From Hyphomonas johnsonii MHS-2 (GTDB taxonomy: Bacteria; Pseudomonadota; Alphaproteobacteria; Caulobacterales; Hyphomonadaceae), in contig NZ_ARYK01000001.1 in NCBI RefSeq assembly GCF_000685275.1, forward strand, positions 744,001-808,000: 64,000 nt of DNA, read 5' to 3'. The notes beneath the pieces were generated by a model. That model was not told the origin of the DNA and searched no databases. It saw only the letters and a list, made by a program, of their open reading frames with translations. The translations under genes were made by a program, and so were the position numbers. Below are positions 19,810 to 30,357 of this stretch, one piece after another. Each line of letters opens with the position of its first letter. The first letter of the stretch is position 1.

Positions 19810-20274
19810 ATGAAAACCTATAACGCACCAGCAGATGTGGAGCACAAGTGGGTCGTGATTGACGCGACCGACGTCGTCATCGGACGCCTTGCTTCATATG
19901 TCGCCAAACGCCTTCGCGGCAAGCACCGGCCTGACTTTACTCCGCATATTGATACCGGCGACCATGTCGTCATCATCAATGCCGAGAAAGCCAAGTTCAC
20001 CGGCAAGAAGCTTACCGACAAGATCTATTACCGGCACACCGGTTATCCGGGCGGCATCAAGTCGACAACGCCCGGGAAGATTCTCGACGGCAAGTATCCC
20101 GAGCGCGTCATTGAAATGGCCGTCAAGCGGATGATGCCCAAGGAAAGCACGCTGGCCCGGACCCAGTTCGGCAAGCTGCGCGTCTACGCCGGCGCCGAGC
20201 ATCCTCACACGGCTCAACAGCCTGAAACCGTCGACTTCAAGTCGATGAATCGCAAGAACATCAAGGCGGCCTGA
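19810..20274 (+). CDS. rplM: 50S ribosomal protein L13
   Basis: 154 residues. Early-assembling 50S subunit protein. Family signature [25 protein letters not shown] near the N terminus and the TGYPGG and [12 protein letters not shown] motifs are visible. Followed after 5 bases by rpsI, the standard L13-S9 operon. Only 38 bases separate it from the divergent lipoprotein gene, so the promoter probably lies within that gene's 5' region. Confidence 0.98.
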   Translation: MKTYNAPADVEHKWVVIDATDVVIGRLASYVAKRLRGKHRPDFTPHIDTGDHVVIINAEKAKFTGKKLTDKIYYRHTGYPGGIKSTTPGKILDGKYPERVIEMAVKRMMPKESTLARTQFGKLRVYAGAEHPHTAQQPETVDFKSMNRKNIKAA

Positions 20275-20279
20275 ACCCT

Positions 20280-20765
20280 ATGACCGATACTGCAAATTCC
20301 CTCCAGGACCTCGGCGCCGTCACCGGCGCGCCAGCCGCAGAAGCGCCTGCCGTCAAGATCGAACCGAAGATCGACGCCCAGGGCCGCGCCTATGGCACCG
20401 GTCGCCGCAAGGAAGCCACCGCCCGCGTCTGGATCAAGCCGGGTTCCGGCAAGATCACGATCAACGGCCGTGACCAGGAAACCTATTTTGCGCGCCCTGT
20501 TCTGCGCATGGTCATCGCCCAGCCGCTGATCGAAGCCGGCCGCGAAACCGAATTTGACGTCATCGCCACGGTCAAGGGCTCCGGCCTGATGGGCCAGGCT
20601 GGCGCCGTGCGTCACGGGATTTCCCGTGCCCTCGTCAATTACGAACCCGGCCTGCGCGCCGTTCTGAAGCCGTTCGGCTTCATGACCCGCGACCCGCGCG
20701 TCGTCGAACGCAAGAAGTACGGCAAGGCAAAAGCCCGCCGCAGCTTCCAGTTCTCGAAGCGCTAA
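20280..20765 (+). CDS. rpsI: 30S ribosomal protein S9
   Basis: 161 residues. Binds the 30S head; the C-terminal tail reaches the P-site tRNA. Signature [25 protein letters not shown] and the terminal [11 protein letters not shown] are visible. An N-terminal extension of about 35 residues, common in alphaproteobacteria, precedes the core. Co-transcribed with rplM and followed by a clear intrinsic terminator. Confidence 0.98.
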   Translation: MTDTANSLQDLGAVTGAPAAEAPAVKIEPKIDAQGRAYGTGRRKEATARVWIKPGSGKITINGRDQETYFARPVLRMVIAQPLIEAGRETEFDVIATVKGSGLMGQAGAVRHGISRALVNYEPGLRAVLKPFGFMTRDPRVVERKKYGKAKARRSFQFSKR

Positions 20766-20793
20766 AGCCGCATTCCGGCCTATTGAATTCAGG

Positions 20794-20824
20794 CGGGCGC
20801 TTCGGAAACGGAGCGCCCGTTTTT
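20794..20824 (+). terminator. Intrinsic terminator after rplM-rpsI
   Basis: Stem CGGGCGCT (20794-20801) / AGCGCCCG (20812-20819), with the loop stem extended by a few weaker pairs, followed by TTTTT (20820-20824), 28 bases after the rpsI stop. Confidence 0.85.
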
Positions 20825-21044
20825 CATGGGCTCGAGGTCTGCGCACAGGCCTGAGCGGGCCTGGCGGCAGTGCCTGCGGGCGCTTGACCCTGCCGGTAAT
20901 CTATCCGCAATCTCGATCAGGATAAGGAGAATTCGTCCGGTTAGCGGAGCGGGTGACTGGAATTTAGTGACGCGATTCAGGGTTTTGGCACCGTATTTGC
21001 GTGCCTGCACGGGTTGCTTGCCCCGTTGGGGCTTGGAAGGCGCC

Positions 21045-23060
21045 ATGAAGTATCGTGCTGAAATTGATGGACTAAGAGCCATCGCGGTCGTGCCTGTCAT
21101 GCTGTTTCACGCCGGTTTTGGCCTGTTCAGCGGCGGGTTCATTGGCGTTGACGTGTTTTTCGTGATCAGCGGCTATCTTATCACTACGCTGATCATCAAC
21201 GATCTCGACGCCAGCCGGTTCAGCCTGTTGCACTTTTACGAACGAAGGGCGCGGAGAATTCTTCCCGCACTCTTCCTTGTCGTCCTGTTCTGCATCCCCG
21301 CAGCATGGTTTCTGCTCCTGCCGGAAGACCTGACGGAGTTTTCCCGCAGCCTCGTGGCTGTCGCTACCTTCTCCTCGAACATCTTCTTCTGGAAAGAGAG
21401 CGGCTATTTCTCGACCGCGATCGAACTCAGGCCGCTTGTCCACACGTGGAGCCTGGCCGTCGAAGAGCAGTTCTACATTTTCTTCCCGCTCTTGCTGATG
21501 GCGGTGTGGCGCTTCGGCAAGCGGGCAGCCGTCTGGATACTGATTGCCGGGTTCATTGCCAGCCTGGCGGTGGCGCAGTGGGCCGCCTACAACAAGCCCG
21601 AGGCGGGGTTCTACCTGTTGCCGACGCGCGGCTGGGAACTTCTGGTCGGCACGTTTGCCGCCTTCTACCTCCAGCGCGGACCTGTCAGGACGTCGACGCG
21701 CATCAACAACCTGATGTCGGCCCTGGGCCTTGCCGCCATCATCTTCTCGGTACTGATGTTCGACAAGATGACGCCATTCCCCAGCCTGTATGCCCTCGTG
21801 CCCACCGTCGGGGCGGTCCTGATCATTCTTTTCGCGTTGCAGGGAACGCTGGTGCACTGGCTGCTGTCGCTGAAGGGGGTCGTTGGCGTTGGCCTGATTT
21901 CCTACAGCGCCTATCTCTGGCACCAGCCGCTCTACGCCTTCGCGCGCCAGTACACGCTGGGCAAGCCGGGGGTGGCCGTCTTCCTGCTGCTCGGATTGCT
22001 GTCGCTGGTGCTGGCATACCTGTCATGGCGCTTCGTGGAGGCCCCGTTCAGGAAGCGTTCGAGTGCCGGCATGAGCCGGACCGTCATTTTTGGCACTGCG
22101 CTGAGCGGCATTGTCGTGATGATGTCGCTCGGGATCGGCGGGCATCTGGAACGCGGCTTTCCGGGCAGGTACCCGGCATTCCAGACCGTCAGCCAGAGCC
22201 TGGGCGACTGGGGAGATCACGATGAATGCTACCTCAACGGCGCGCAGAGTGATGCGCGGATCAGGGCGTGCGTGAACAGGCAGCCGTTCGTCTACCTGAT
22301 CGGAGACAGCCATGCCGATGCCATTTCCGCGTCCGTCCGCGCGAGGATGCAGGCCGAGGGGGTCAACATGGTGACCTGGGCCTATCCGGGCTGCCTGCCT
22401 ATCCGGGGCACCCTGGAGCGCCCGCGGAACAAGCAGCAGGCGTGCCAGAAATACAAGAAACAGTTTGCCAGGTACTTCGCCGAATATCCCGCGCCGGTCA
22501 TCCTGTCCGCGCGCTGGCGCGCGTACATGTATGGAACGGGCTTTGACAATGGCGAAGGCGGCATCGAGTTCAGCCGGAACAATACGCAGAGCATCGTGCT
22601 GGGTGATCCGGACGGCGATCTGGATCGTCTGATCGAGAAGGAACTGATAGAATTGCGGTCGCTGGCCCCGGTGATCGTGATTGACCAGATCCCGGAAGCC
22701 GGGTGGGACGTCTACCGCAAGGTGGTCAGCCGGTCGCGCTGGAAGGGCGCCTATGACGAGATCACCACCTCCTATGACGTCTACAGGCACGCGAACGCCA
22801 GGGTGAACGCCCTGCTGGACCGGGTCGAACCCGGCATAGATGTCGTGCGCACCGCGGCGATTGTCTGCAGCGATGACACCGGACGGTGCCGCGATACAAT
22901 GAACGGCTTGCCGCTCTACCGGGATGACAACCATCCGGCGCCGATTCTCGCGCACATGATCGCCGACGAAGTCTGGCACAAGCTGGAATCCCATGTCGTG
23001 CGCAAAAGTCCGGCAGACACGGGGCAGGCGGGCCTGCAGCCCATTGACGGCTTCTACTGA
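21045..23060 (+). CDS. Acyltransferase 3 with C-terminal SGNH domain
   Basis: 671 residues. OafA/YrhL-type membrane O-acyltransferase that modifies surface glycans. The N-terminal AT3 domain (about 1-360, ten or so membrane helices) starts MKYRAEIDGLRAIAVVPVMLFH, with the R-A-x-A-V block and GVDVFFVISGYLI. The C-terminal periplasmic SGNH hydrolase domain shows block I YLIGDSHADAIS (about residue 420) and the terminal DDNHP (catalytic Asp/His). ATG 21045 has GGAAGG upstream; homology begins there. It stands between rpsI and argC, which are usually neighbours, suggesting an insertion. Confidence 0.92.
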   Translation: MKYRAEIDGLRAIAVVPVMLFHAGFGLFSGGFIGVDVFFVISGYLITTLIINDLDASRFSLLHFYERRARRILPALFLVVLFCIPAAWFLLLPEDLTEFSRSLVAVATFSSNIFFWKESGYFSTAIELRPLVHTWSLAVEEQFYIFFPLLLMAVWRFGKRAAVWILIAGFIASLAVAQWAAYNKPEAGFYLLPTRGWELLVGTFAAFYLQRGPVRTSTRINNLMSALGLAAIIFSVLMFDKMTPFPSLYALVPTVGAVLIILFALQGTLVHWLLSLKGVVGVGLISYSAYLWHQPLYAFARQYTLGKPGVAVFLLLGLLSLVLAYLSWRFVEAPFRKRSSAGMSRTVIFGTALSGIVVMMSLGIGGHLERGFPGRYPAFQTVSQSLGDWGDHDECYLNGAQSDARIRACVNRQPFVYLIGDSHADAISASVRARMQAEGVNMVTWAYPGCLPIRGTLERPRNKQQACQKYKKQFARYFAEYPAPVILSARWRAYMYGTGFDNGEGGIEFSRNNTQSIVLGDPDGDLDRLIEKELIELRSLAPVIVIDQIPEAGWDVYRKVVSRSRWKGAYDEITTSYDVYRHANARVNALLDRVEPGIDVVRTAAIVCSDDTGRCRDTMNGLPLYRDDNHPAPILAHMIADEVWHKLESHVVRKSPADTGQAGLQPIDGFY

Positions 23061-23197
23061 CGCCGCGCGCACCAGCCCAGGTGTGAATTATTGGACATTG
23101 CCGACCTGAGGTGCTTGAGACAGATCCGGACTGTGGCTGCCGGCTGGCGCTCCAGCGGAAGTCCACCCGAATTGTTGTTCTGAGGCAGGAGACATAC

Positions 23198-24145
23198 ATG
23201 TCGCCGAAAGTGTTCATTGATGGCGAGGCCGGCACGACCGGCCTGCAGATTGCCGACCGGCTGCGCCAGCGCGCCGATCTTGACCTGGTCTCGATCGACC
23301 CGGCCAGGCGCAAGGACATCGACGAGCGCGCCCGCCTGATGAACATGGCCGACGCGGTCATCCTCTGCCTGCCGGATGATGCCGCGCGCCTTGGCGTGTC
23401 GCTGGTGACCAGCAAGAACACGGTCATCATCGACGCCTCCACGGCCCACCGCACGGCGGCTGGCTGGACCTATGGCTTTCCCGAAATGGACAAGGGCCAG
23501 CGTGCGGCGATCCAGGCCTCCACCCGCATCTCCAATCCCGGCTGCTATCCGACCGGCGCCATCGCCCTGGTGCGCCCGCTTGTGATGCGTGGCCTGCTGC
23601 CGGCCACCCACCCGGTCACTATCAATGCGGTGTCGGGCTACTCGGGCGGCGGCAAGGCGATGATCGCCGAATTCGAGGACGCCGATGCGCCCAATCACAC
23701 CAGCGACAATTTCCGCATCTATGCCCTGTCGCAGAAGCACAAGCACCCGCCGGAAGTGATGCGTCATTGCCGGCTCGCCAACCTGCCAATGTTCACGCCG
23801 GCCGTCGGCCGGTTCGCGCAAGGCATGATCGTGGAAGTGCCGCTGCCGCTCTGGGCCCTGCCGGGCAAGCCGAAACGGGCGGACCTGCACGCTGCGCTGG
23901 CCGAGGCGTTCGATGGCGAGCGCTTCGTGCGCGTCGTGCCGCTGGCCGAGTCCGACGCGCTGACCGGGCTGGAGCCGGAAGGCTGCAACGGCACCAACCG
24001 GCTTGAACTCTATGTCTTCGGCTCGGACGAGCAGGCGCGTCTCGTTGCCCGCCTCGACAATCTCGGCAAGGGGGCGTCCGGCGCGGCGATCCAGAACCTC
24101 AACATTGCGCTGGGGCTGGACGAGTGGACGGGGCTTGAAGCCTAG
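23198..24145 (+). CDS. argC: N-acetyl-gamma-glutamyl-phosphate reductase, short type
   Basis: NADPH-dependent reduction of N-acetylglutamyl phosphate in arginine synthesis. 315 residues, the shorter type 2 form. Seen: FIDGEAGTTGLQIADRL (nucleotide binding), the active-site block SNPGCYPTGAIALVRPL with the catalytic Cys, and SGYSGGGKAMI. AGGAG 7 bases ahead of ATG 23198 fixes the start. Convergent with phaC, 10 bases apart. Confidence 0.95.
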   Translation: MSPKVFIDGEAGTTGLQIADRLRQRADLDLVSIDPARRKDIDERARLMNMADAVILCLPDDAARLGVSLVTSKNTVIIDASTAHRTAAGWTYGFPEMDKGQRAAIQASTRISNPGCYPTGAIALVRPLVMRGLLPATHPVTINAVSGYSGGGKAMIAEFEDADAPNHTSDNFRIYALSQKHKHPPEVMRHCRLANLPMFTPAVGRFAQGMIVEVPLPLWALPGKPKRADLHAALAEAFDGERFVRVVPLAESDALTGLEPEGCNGTNRLELYVFGSDEQARLVARLDNLGKGASGAAIQNLNIALGLDEWTGLEA

Positions 24146-24155
24146 GGCCTGGCGG

Positions 24156-25985
24156 CTATTCCAGCGGCAGCTTGATGTGCTGCAGGCGCACGCGGACATA
24201 GGAGCCCGGCGCGTCGCCAAGGCCCATGTCCTTGGGCGGGGCAGCTTTCTTCCTGGAGCCGGATTTCGGTTTCAGCCAGTCCCACCAGTAAGGCCACCAC
24301 GAGCCGGGATGCTCCTCGGCCGTTTCCAGCCATTCCTCGCCGGTCGGCGTGATGTCGCCGCCGGTCCAGTGCTGGTACTTGTTGCTGTCCGGGTGGTTGA
24401 CCACGCCGGCAATGTGGCCCGAGCCTGACAGGACGAACTTGGTGTCGCCGCCGAACACGGTGGCGGTGCGGTAGACGCTCTCGAACGGGCAGATATGGTC
24501 GTCGCGGCTGGCCTGGACCATGACCGGGATCTTGACGTCCTTGAGGTTCACCTTCTCGCCGAACAGCTTGAACTTGCCGCGCGACAGCTTGTTCTTCGAA
24601 TAACAGTCCCGCAGGTAGCGCTTGTGCACCTTGCCCGGGATGTTGGTCTGGTCGGCGTTCCAGTACAGCAGGTCGAACGGGCGCGGTGTCTTGCCCAGCA
24701 TGTACTGGTCGATCACGTAGCGCCAGACGAGGTCGATGGGGCGCAGCCAATTGAACGTCTCGTACATCATGGCGCCGGGCATCACGCCGCCATTCTCTTC
24801 GATGACACTGTCAATATAGCCGCGGCCGGGGCCGTCGGTGAACACCTTGAGGTCGCCCGCCAGTTCGAAATCCGATTGCGAGGCAAAGAAGGTGGCCGCC
24901 GCGACGCGGTCGTCGCCATTGGCGGCCATGTGCGCCAGCGTGCCCGACAGCAGCGTGCCGCCGATGCAATAGCCCACTGCGTTGAGCTTTTTCGAGCCGG
25001 ACGCCTGCAGCGCCGCTTCGACAGCCGCGTAGACACCATTCTTGCTGTAATCGTCCCAGGTATAGTCCTTGGTCACCTCGTCGGCCGACCGCCACGAGAC
25101 GACGAACACGGTGAGGCCCTTGTCGACCAGCCACCGGATCATCGAATTCTCTTCGCGCAGGTCGAGGATGTAGAACTTGTTGATCCAGGGCGGGAAGATC
25201 AGCAGGGGCCGCGAGTACACGGTTTCCTGCGTCGGCGCGTACTGGATCAGTTCGATCAGGTCGTTGCGGAACACGACCTTGCCGGGCGCAGTCGCGATGT
25301 TCTTGCCCAGCTCGAACGGCGTTTCGTCCGTCTGGCTGATATGCAGCTTGCCGCCGGCCTTCTTCACGTCGGCCCGCGCGAGGCGGATGCCGTTCAGCAC
25401 GCTCTCGCCGCCGGTTTCGATGAAGGCGCGCAGGGCCTGCGGGTTCGTGCCCAGGTAATTGGTCGGTGACAGCGTATCGGTCAGCTGCTGGGTGAAGAAC
25501 TTGGCGCGCAGGTGGATATTGTCGGGAATGTCGGGCGCATGGTCGGCCAGGCCCATCAGCCACTTGCTGTTGACCTCATAGGCCTTGCGAATGAACTTGA
25601 AGCTCGGATTGTTCTCCCATTCGGGATCGGCAAACCGCTTGTCGCGCACGGGTGGCGTGTCGCCTGACAGGGCCTCGGTCGCCATTTCCTGCCACAGCTG
25701 CATCCAGCCTTGCATCAGTTCCATATTGGCATTCATTAATGCCGTCGGGTTGCGGGCAAGGCTGTTGCCGACTTCGCGGAAGGCTTCACCGGCGCCCATC
25801 GGGTCGCCTTGTGATACCGTCCCGATCGGGCCGGAGCCTCTCAACACATCGCTGATCAGTGCATTCGACTCGGAATTGGCCAAGGCCAGCGTCGCCATCA
25901 GAACCTGCATTTGCAGGGGGTTCTGTGTCGCCATCAACTGTTTCAGCGAGGGAAGTGCAGCCTTGTTTGTGTTTTTGCCGCTCAT
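24156..25985 (-). CDS. phaC: Class I poly(3-hydroxyalkanoate) synthase
   Basis: 609 residues. Polymerises (R)-3-hydroxyacyl-CoA into storage polyester at the granule surface. The alpha/beta-hydrolase catalytic domain shows the lipase-like box GYCIGG with nucleophile Cys (about residue 340), the catalytic Asp in ASRDDHICP and the His in SGSGHIAGVVN; WWPYWWDWL near the C terminus is typical of class I. ATG 25985 is chosen; an in-frame TTG three codons earlier is possible. No phaR, phasin or phaAB gene is beside it. Divergent from a lipoprotein gene, 71 bases away. Confidence 0.95.
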   Translation of the reverse strand: MSGKNTNKAALPSLKQLMATQNPLQMQVLMATLALANSESNALISDVLRGSGPIGTVSQGDPMGAGEAFREVGNSLARNPTALMNANMELMQGWMQLWQEMATEALSGDTPPVRDKRFADPEWENNPSFKFIRKAYEVNSKWLMGLADHAPDIPDNIHLRAKFFTQQLTDTLSPTNYLGTNPQALRAFIETGGESVLNGIRLARADVKKAGGKLHISQTDETPFELGKNIATAPGKVVFRNDLIELIQYAPTQETVYSRPLLIFPPWINKFYILDLREENSMIRWLVDKGLTVFVVSWRSADEVTKDYTWDDYSKNGVYAAVEAALQASGSKKLNAVGYCIGGTLLSGTLAHMAANGDDRVAAATFFASQSDFELAGDLKVFTDGPGRGYIDSVIEENGGVMPGAMMYETFNWLRPIDLVWRYVIDQYMLGKTPRPFDLLYWNADQTNIPGKVHKRYLRDCYSKNKLSRGKFKLFGEKVNLKDVKIPVMVQASRDDHICPFESVYRTATVFGGDTKFVLSGSGHIAGVVNHPDSNKYQHWTGGDITPTGEEWLETAEEHPGSWWPYWWDWLKPKSGSRKKAAPPKDMGLGDAPGSYVRVRLQHIKLPLE

Positions 25986-26056
25986 TGGTCCCAATATCGC
26001 CTGTTTATGGTTGCGTAACTATCCTGCAGAATGTTTGTGATTTAATGAGTTTAACC

Positions 26057-26487
26057 ATGAAAAACACGACGATTCCCCTCATAGGCGTGTCTTGTCTGCT
26101 ATTAGTTGGCTGCACGAGTTCCTTTTCGAAGGCTCGGCAGGCGATTAACCAGGCACCTGACTGGTATGATGCCCGCCGCGACGAAATCGCCGGCGAAGGA
26201 TACCCGCAACTTGTTGATATCCCGACGATCGCACCCGGCGCCAAGCCGGGCAAGACGCTCGCGGCCAGCGAAGAGCGCGTGGCGGCCCTCGGCAAGGAAT
26301 TCGCTGCCAATGCGCGCGCCGAGCTGCCACCGGTCGGCGGCGCCGAGATCGCGCGCGTCGCCGGCGAGATCCGCCAGCAATTCGCCGGCCTCGACATGGA
26401 GTCAAATTTCCTGACGGATGCGGAAATCGCCGCCATTCGAGACAGTTTCGACGTCCCCCGGGTCACCCAGGGTCTGAAAGGCCAGAG

Positions 26488-26491
<4 letters not shown>
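26057..26491 (+). CDS. Small lipoprotein
   Basis: 144 residues. Signal peptide MKNTTIPLIGVSCLLLVGC with a lipobox (LLVG-C). The mature part is charged and helical, with no recognised family. An ATG four codons upstream (26045) could be used instead. The stop overlaps the start of the aminotransferase gene (ATGA), so the two are coupled. Confidence 0.75.
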
Positions 26492-27696
<1,205 letters not shown>

Positions 27697-27785
27697 GCGC
27701 TCCCTGAGGGCAGGTCCGGGCGCTGACATGTCGCCCCTTCCGCCTGCCGCGGGTCCTTTCCGGGGCCCGCCACCCCTTCTGCCAA

Positions 27786-27804
27786 TCAAATGCATGGAAC
27801 TTGA
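27786..27804. promoter_or_regulatory. Weak dyad upstream of norB, possible NO-regulator site
   Basis: TCAA-N11-TTGA around a central ATGCAT lies 77 bases before the norB ATG. NsrR-type sites often contain ATGCAT-like cores, but the flanks match poorly, so this is only a pointer. Confidence 0.15.
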
Positions 27805-27880
27805 CGGCGCCCAGATTGGCGCTCAGGAATGCTGGTGGGCGGTCGCCCCGGTGGGTGGCCGATTGCGGGAGGGCAACCGG

Positions 27881-30175
27881 ATGGACACCTATAAATCAAC
27901 ATTCTCGATCAAGCGGCTCTGGATCATTTTGACCGTCGGAATGGTCGTCATGTTCGGGGTGCTCTTGTATCTCGGCAAGGAAATCTACCACGAAAAGCCG
28001 CCCATCCCGTCAGCCGTCATATCCGAGGACGGAACAACCCTTTATACCAAGGACAATATTCAGAACGGCCAGAATATCTGGCAGTCGATCGGCGGCATGC
28101 AGCAAGGCTCGATCTGGGGACACGGTGGCTACCTTGCGCCCGACTGGAGCGCCGACTGGCTGCACCGCGAAGCCGAAACCCTGATCGCCATTTCCGGGCA
28201 GGCTGATACCGGCGCGGCGGGTAACGTCAGCGACGACACGATCAGCGCCATGCACAAGCTGGCCGTGCAGCAGGAAATGCGCCGCAATACCTACGACCCG
28301 GACACCGGCGTGATTTTGGTCAGCGCCAACCGGGCGCAGGCAATCAATGCCGTGGAAGCCCATTATGTCAGGCTGTATGTCGGTGCGGACCAGGAAGCCC
28401 TCGACCTGCGCCGCGAATATGCGTTCCCGCTGAACGCCGTCCTGACCGAAGCCGAGGCGCATGATCTCTCGGCCTTCTATTTCTGGACATCGTGGAGCGC
28501 CGCGACCAACCGGCCCGGCAAGGACATCACCTATACCAGCAACTGGCCGCACGAGCCCCTGGTCGGCAACACGCCAACCACCGGCACGCTGATGTGGAGC
28601 CTTGCGTCGATCATCATCCTGCTCGCCGGGGTCGGCGCGCTGGTCTGGTATTATGCCAAGCAATTCACCGTATGGGACGCCGATCAGGAACCCGAAACCG
28701 GCTTTGCCGAACACGACATCATGGACTCGGCCACGATCACGCCGTCCATGCGGGCAACCGCCAAGTATTTCTGGCTCGTCTGCGCCATGTTTGCCGCGCA
28801 GGTCCTGCTGGGCATTCTCACGGCGCACTATGCGGTTGAAGGGCAGGGCCTGTACGGCCTGCCATTTGCCGACTACCTGCCATATGCGGTCACCCGCACG
28901 TGGCACACCCAGCTTGCCGTGCTCTGGATTGCCACGGCATGGCTGGCGACCGGGCTGTATGTCGGGCCGATGCTGGCAGGCAAGGATCCCAAGTTCCAGA
29001 CACTTGGCGTCAATTTCCTGTTCGGCAGCCTGTTCGTCATCGTGGTCGGCTCGTTCGCCGGGCAATGGGCCGCCGTGCACCGGTTCTTCGACAACCTGAC
29101 GGCCAATTTCTGGTTCGGCCACCAGGGCTATGAATATGTCGACCTTGGCCGGTTCTGGCAGATCTATCTGACCATCGGCCTGTTCCTGTGGGTGGCGCTG
29201 GTCCTGCGCGCCCTCTGGCCGGTCCTCACCCGCGAAAAGAACCGTTCACTGATCTTCCTTGTCCTGATTTCGGCGATTGCCATCGGCCTCCTGTATGCGG
29301 CCGGCCTGCTGTGGGGCGAACATACGCATATTTCGATCATGGAATACTGGCGCTGGTGGGTGGTGCATCTGTGGGTCGAGGGCATCTTCGAGGTCTTCGC
29401 CACGGCAATCATCTCGCTGCTCCTCGTTCGCATGGGATTGCTGCGCAGCATGACAGCCACCGTCATGGTCCTGTTCGCGACGATCATCTTCCTGTTCGGC
29501 GGGGTGCTGGGCACGTTCCACCACCTCTATTTCAGTGGCACGCCGACATCGGTGATCGCGGTCGGCGCGGCCATCTCGGCCCTGGAAGTCGTTCCGCTCC
29601 TGGTCGTCGGGTTTGAGGCCTACAGCCGGGCCAAGATCGAACACGAGCGCGCGTGGGAAGAGAATTACCGCTGGCCGTTCATGTTCTTTGCCGCAGTTCT
29701 GTTCTGGAACCTGGTCGGGGCAGGCCTGTTCGGCTTCCTGATCAATCCGCCGATTGCGCTCTATTACATGCAAGGCCTGAACACGACGGCCAATCACGGC
29801 CACGCGGCCCTGTTCGGCGTCTACGGCATGCTGGGGCTTGGCCTGATGCTCTATTGCCTGCGCGGCCTCACCGATGTCAGGCAGTGGAACCACAAGCTCC
29901 TGAAAATTGCGTTCTGGTCGCTCAATATCGGCCTGGGCATGATGACATTCCTGTCACTCCTGCCCCAGGGCATCTGGCAGACCTATGCCAGCGTGGAACA
30001 CGGCTATGCCTACGCCCGCACGGCCGAATTCATGCACAGTCCCCTCATGGAGGGCCTCGTGTGGATGCGCGTGCCCGGAGACATCGTGTTCAGTGTCGGC
30101 GTCGGCTATTTCTGCTACTTCGTCTTCAAGGCGACAATCGCCAAACGCTTAGTGGCGACGGAGGTTCAGGCCTGA
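27881..30175 (+). CDS. norB: Quinol-dependent nitric oxide reductase (qNOR)
   Basis: 764-residue single-subunit NO reductase: 2 NO + quinol to N2O + H2O + quinone, in the cytoplasmic membrane. After a first helix (about 10-30) comes a soluble extension (about 35-210) that in cNOR is the separate NorC; no CXXCH heme c site is present, as expected for qNOR. The catalytic part has about twelve more helices. FeB ligands are His496 and Glu500 in HLWVEG and the His547-His548 pair in FHHLYF; heme His lie in TRTWHTQL and NHGHA (639, 641). GGAGG 8 bases ahead supports ATG 27881. No norQ, norD or ytfE gene is adjacent. Confidence 0.96.
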   Translation: MDTYKSTFSIKRLWIILTVGMVVMFGVLLYLGKEIYHEKPPIPSAVISEDGTTLYTKDNIQNGQNIWQSIGGMQQGSIWGHGGYLAPDWSADWLHREAETLIAISGQADTGAAGNVSDDTISAMHKLAVQQEMRRNTYDPDTGVILVSANRAQAINAVEAHYVRLYVGADQEALDLRREYAFPLNAVLTEAEAHDLSAFYFWTSWSAATNRPGKDITYTSNWPHEPLVGNTPTTGTLMWSLASIIILLAGVGALVWYYAKQFTVWDADQEPETGFAEHDIMDSATITPSMRATAKYFWLVCAMFAAQVLLGILTAHYAVEGQGLYGLPFADYLPYAVTRTWHTQLAVLWIATAWLATGLYVGPMLAGKDPKFQTLGVNFLFGSLFVIVVGSFAGQWAAVHRFFDNLTANFWFGHQGYEYVDLGRFWQIYLTIGLFLWVALVLRALWPVLTREKNRSLIFLVLISAIAIGLLYAAGLLWGEHTHISIMEYWRWWVVHLWVEGIFEVFATAIISLLLVRMGLLRSMTATVMVLFATIIFLFGGVLGTFHHLYFSGTPTSVIAVGAAISALEVVPLLVVGFEAYSRAKIEHERAWEENYRWPFMFFAAVLFWNLVGAGLFGFLINPPIALYYMQGLNTTANHGHAALFGVYGMLGLGLMLYCLRGLTDVRQWNHKLLKIAFWSLNIGLGMMTFLSLLPQGIWQTYASVEHGYAYARTAEFMHSPLMEGLVWMRVPGDIVFSVGVGYFCYFVFKATIAKRLVATEVQA

Positions 30176-30357
30176 TCCTGCGGTAAAAACCACAGCAAGA
30201 CCCACCGCTGCCGCGCCCCGCCACCACGGGCCGGCGCGGTGTCCGATCCTGTGCACCAGCACCCGCCAGACCGGGGAACCGGGGCGGGGGGCCTTCCCCC
30301 GGCGCGGCAAACCCGCTAGGCACCTGCCCGCACACACAGTAATTGAAGGGGCCAGTC

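Noticed and set aside
27786..27804. Confident NsrR or FNR/NnrR site in front of norB
   Set aside because: Only the central ATGCAT and short TCAA/TTGA arms fit; the full half-sites do not match, so it is listed only as a weak pointer.
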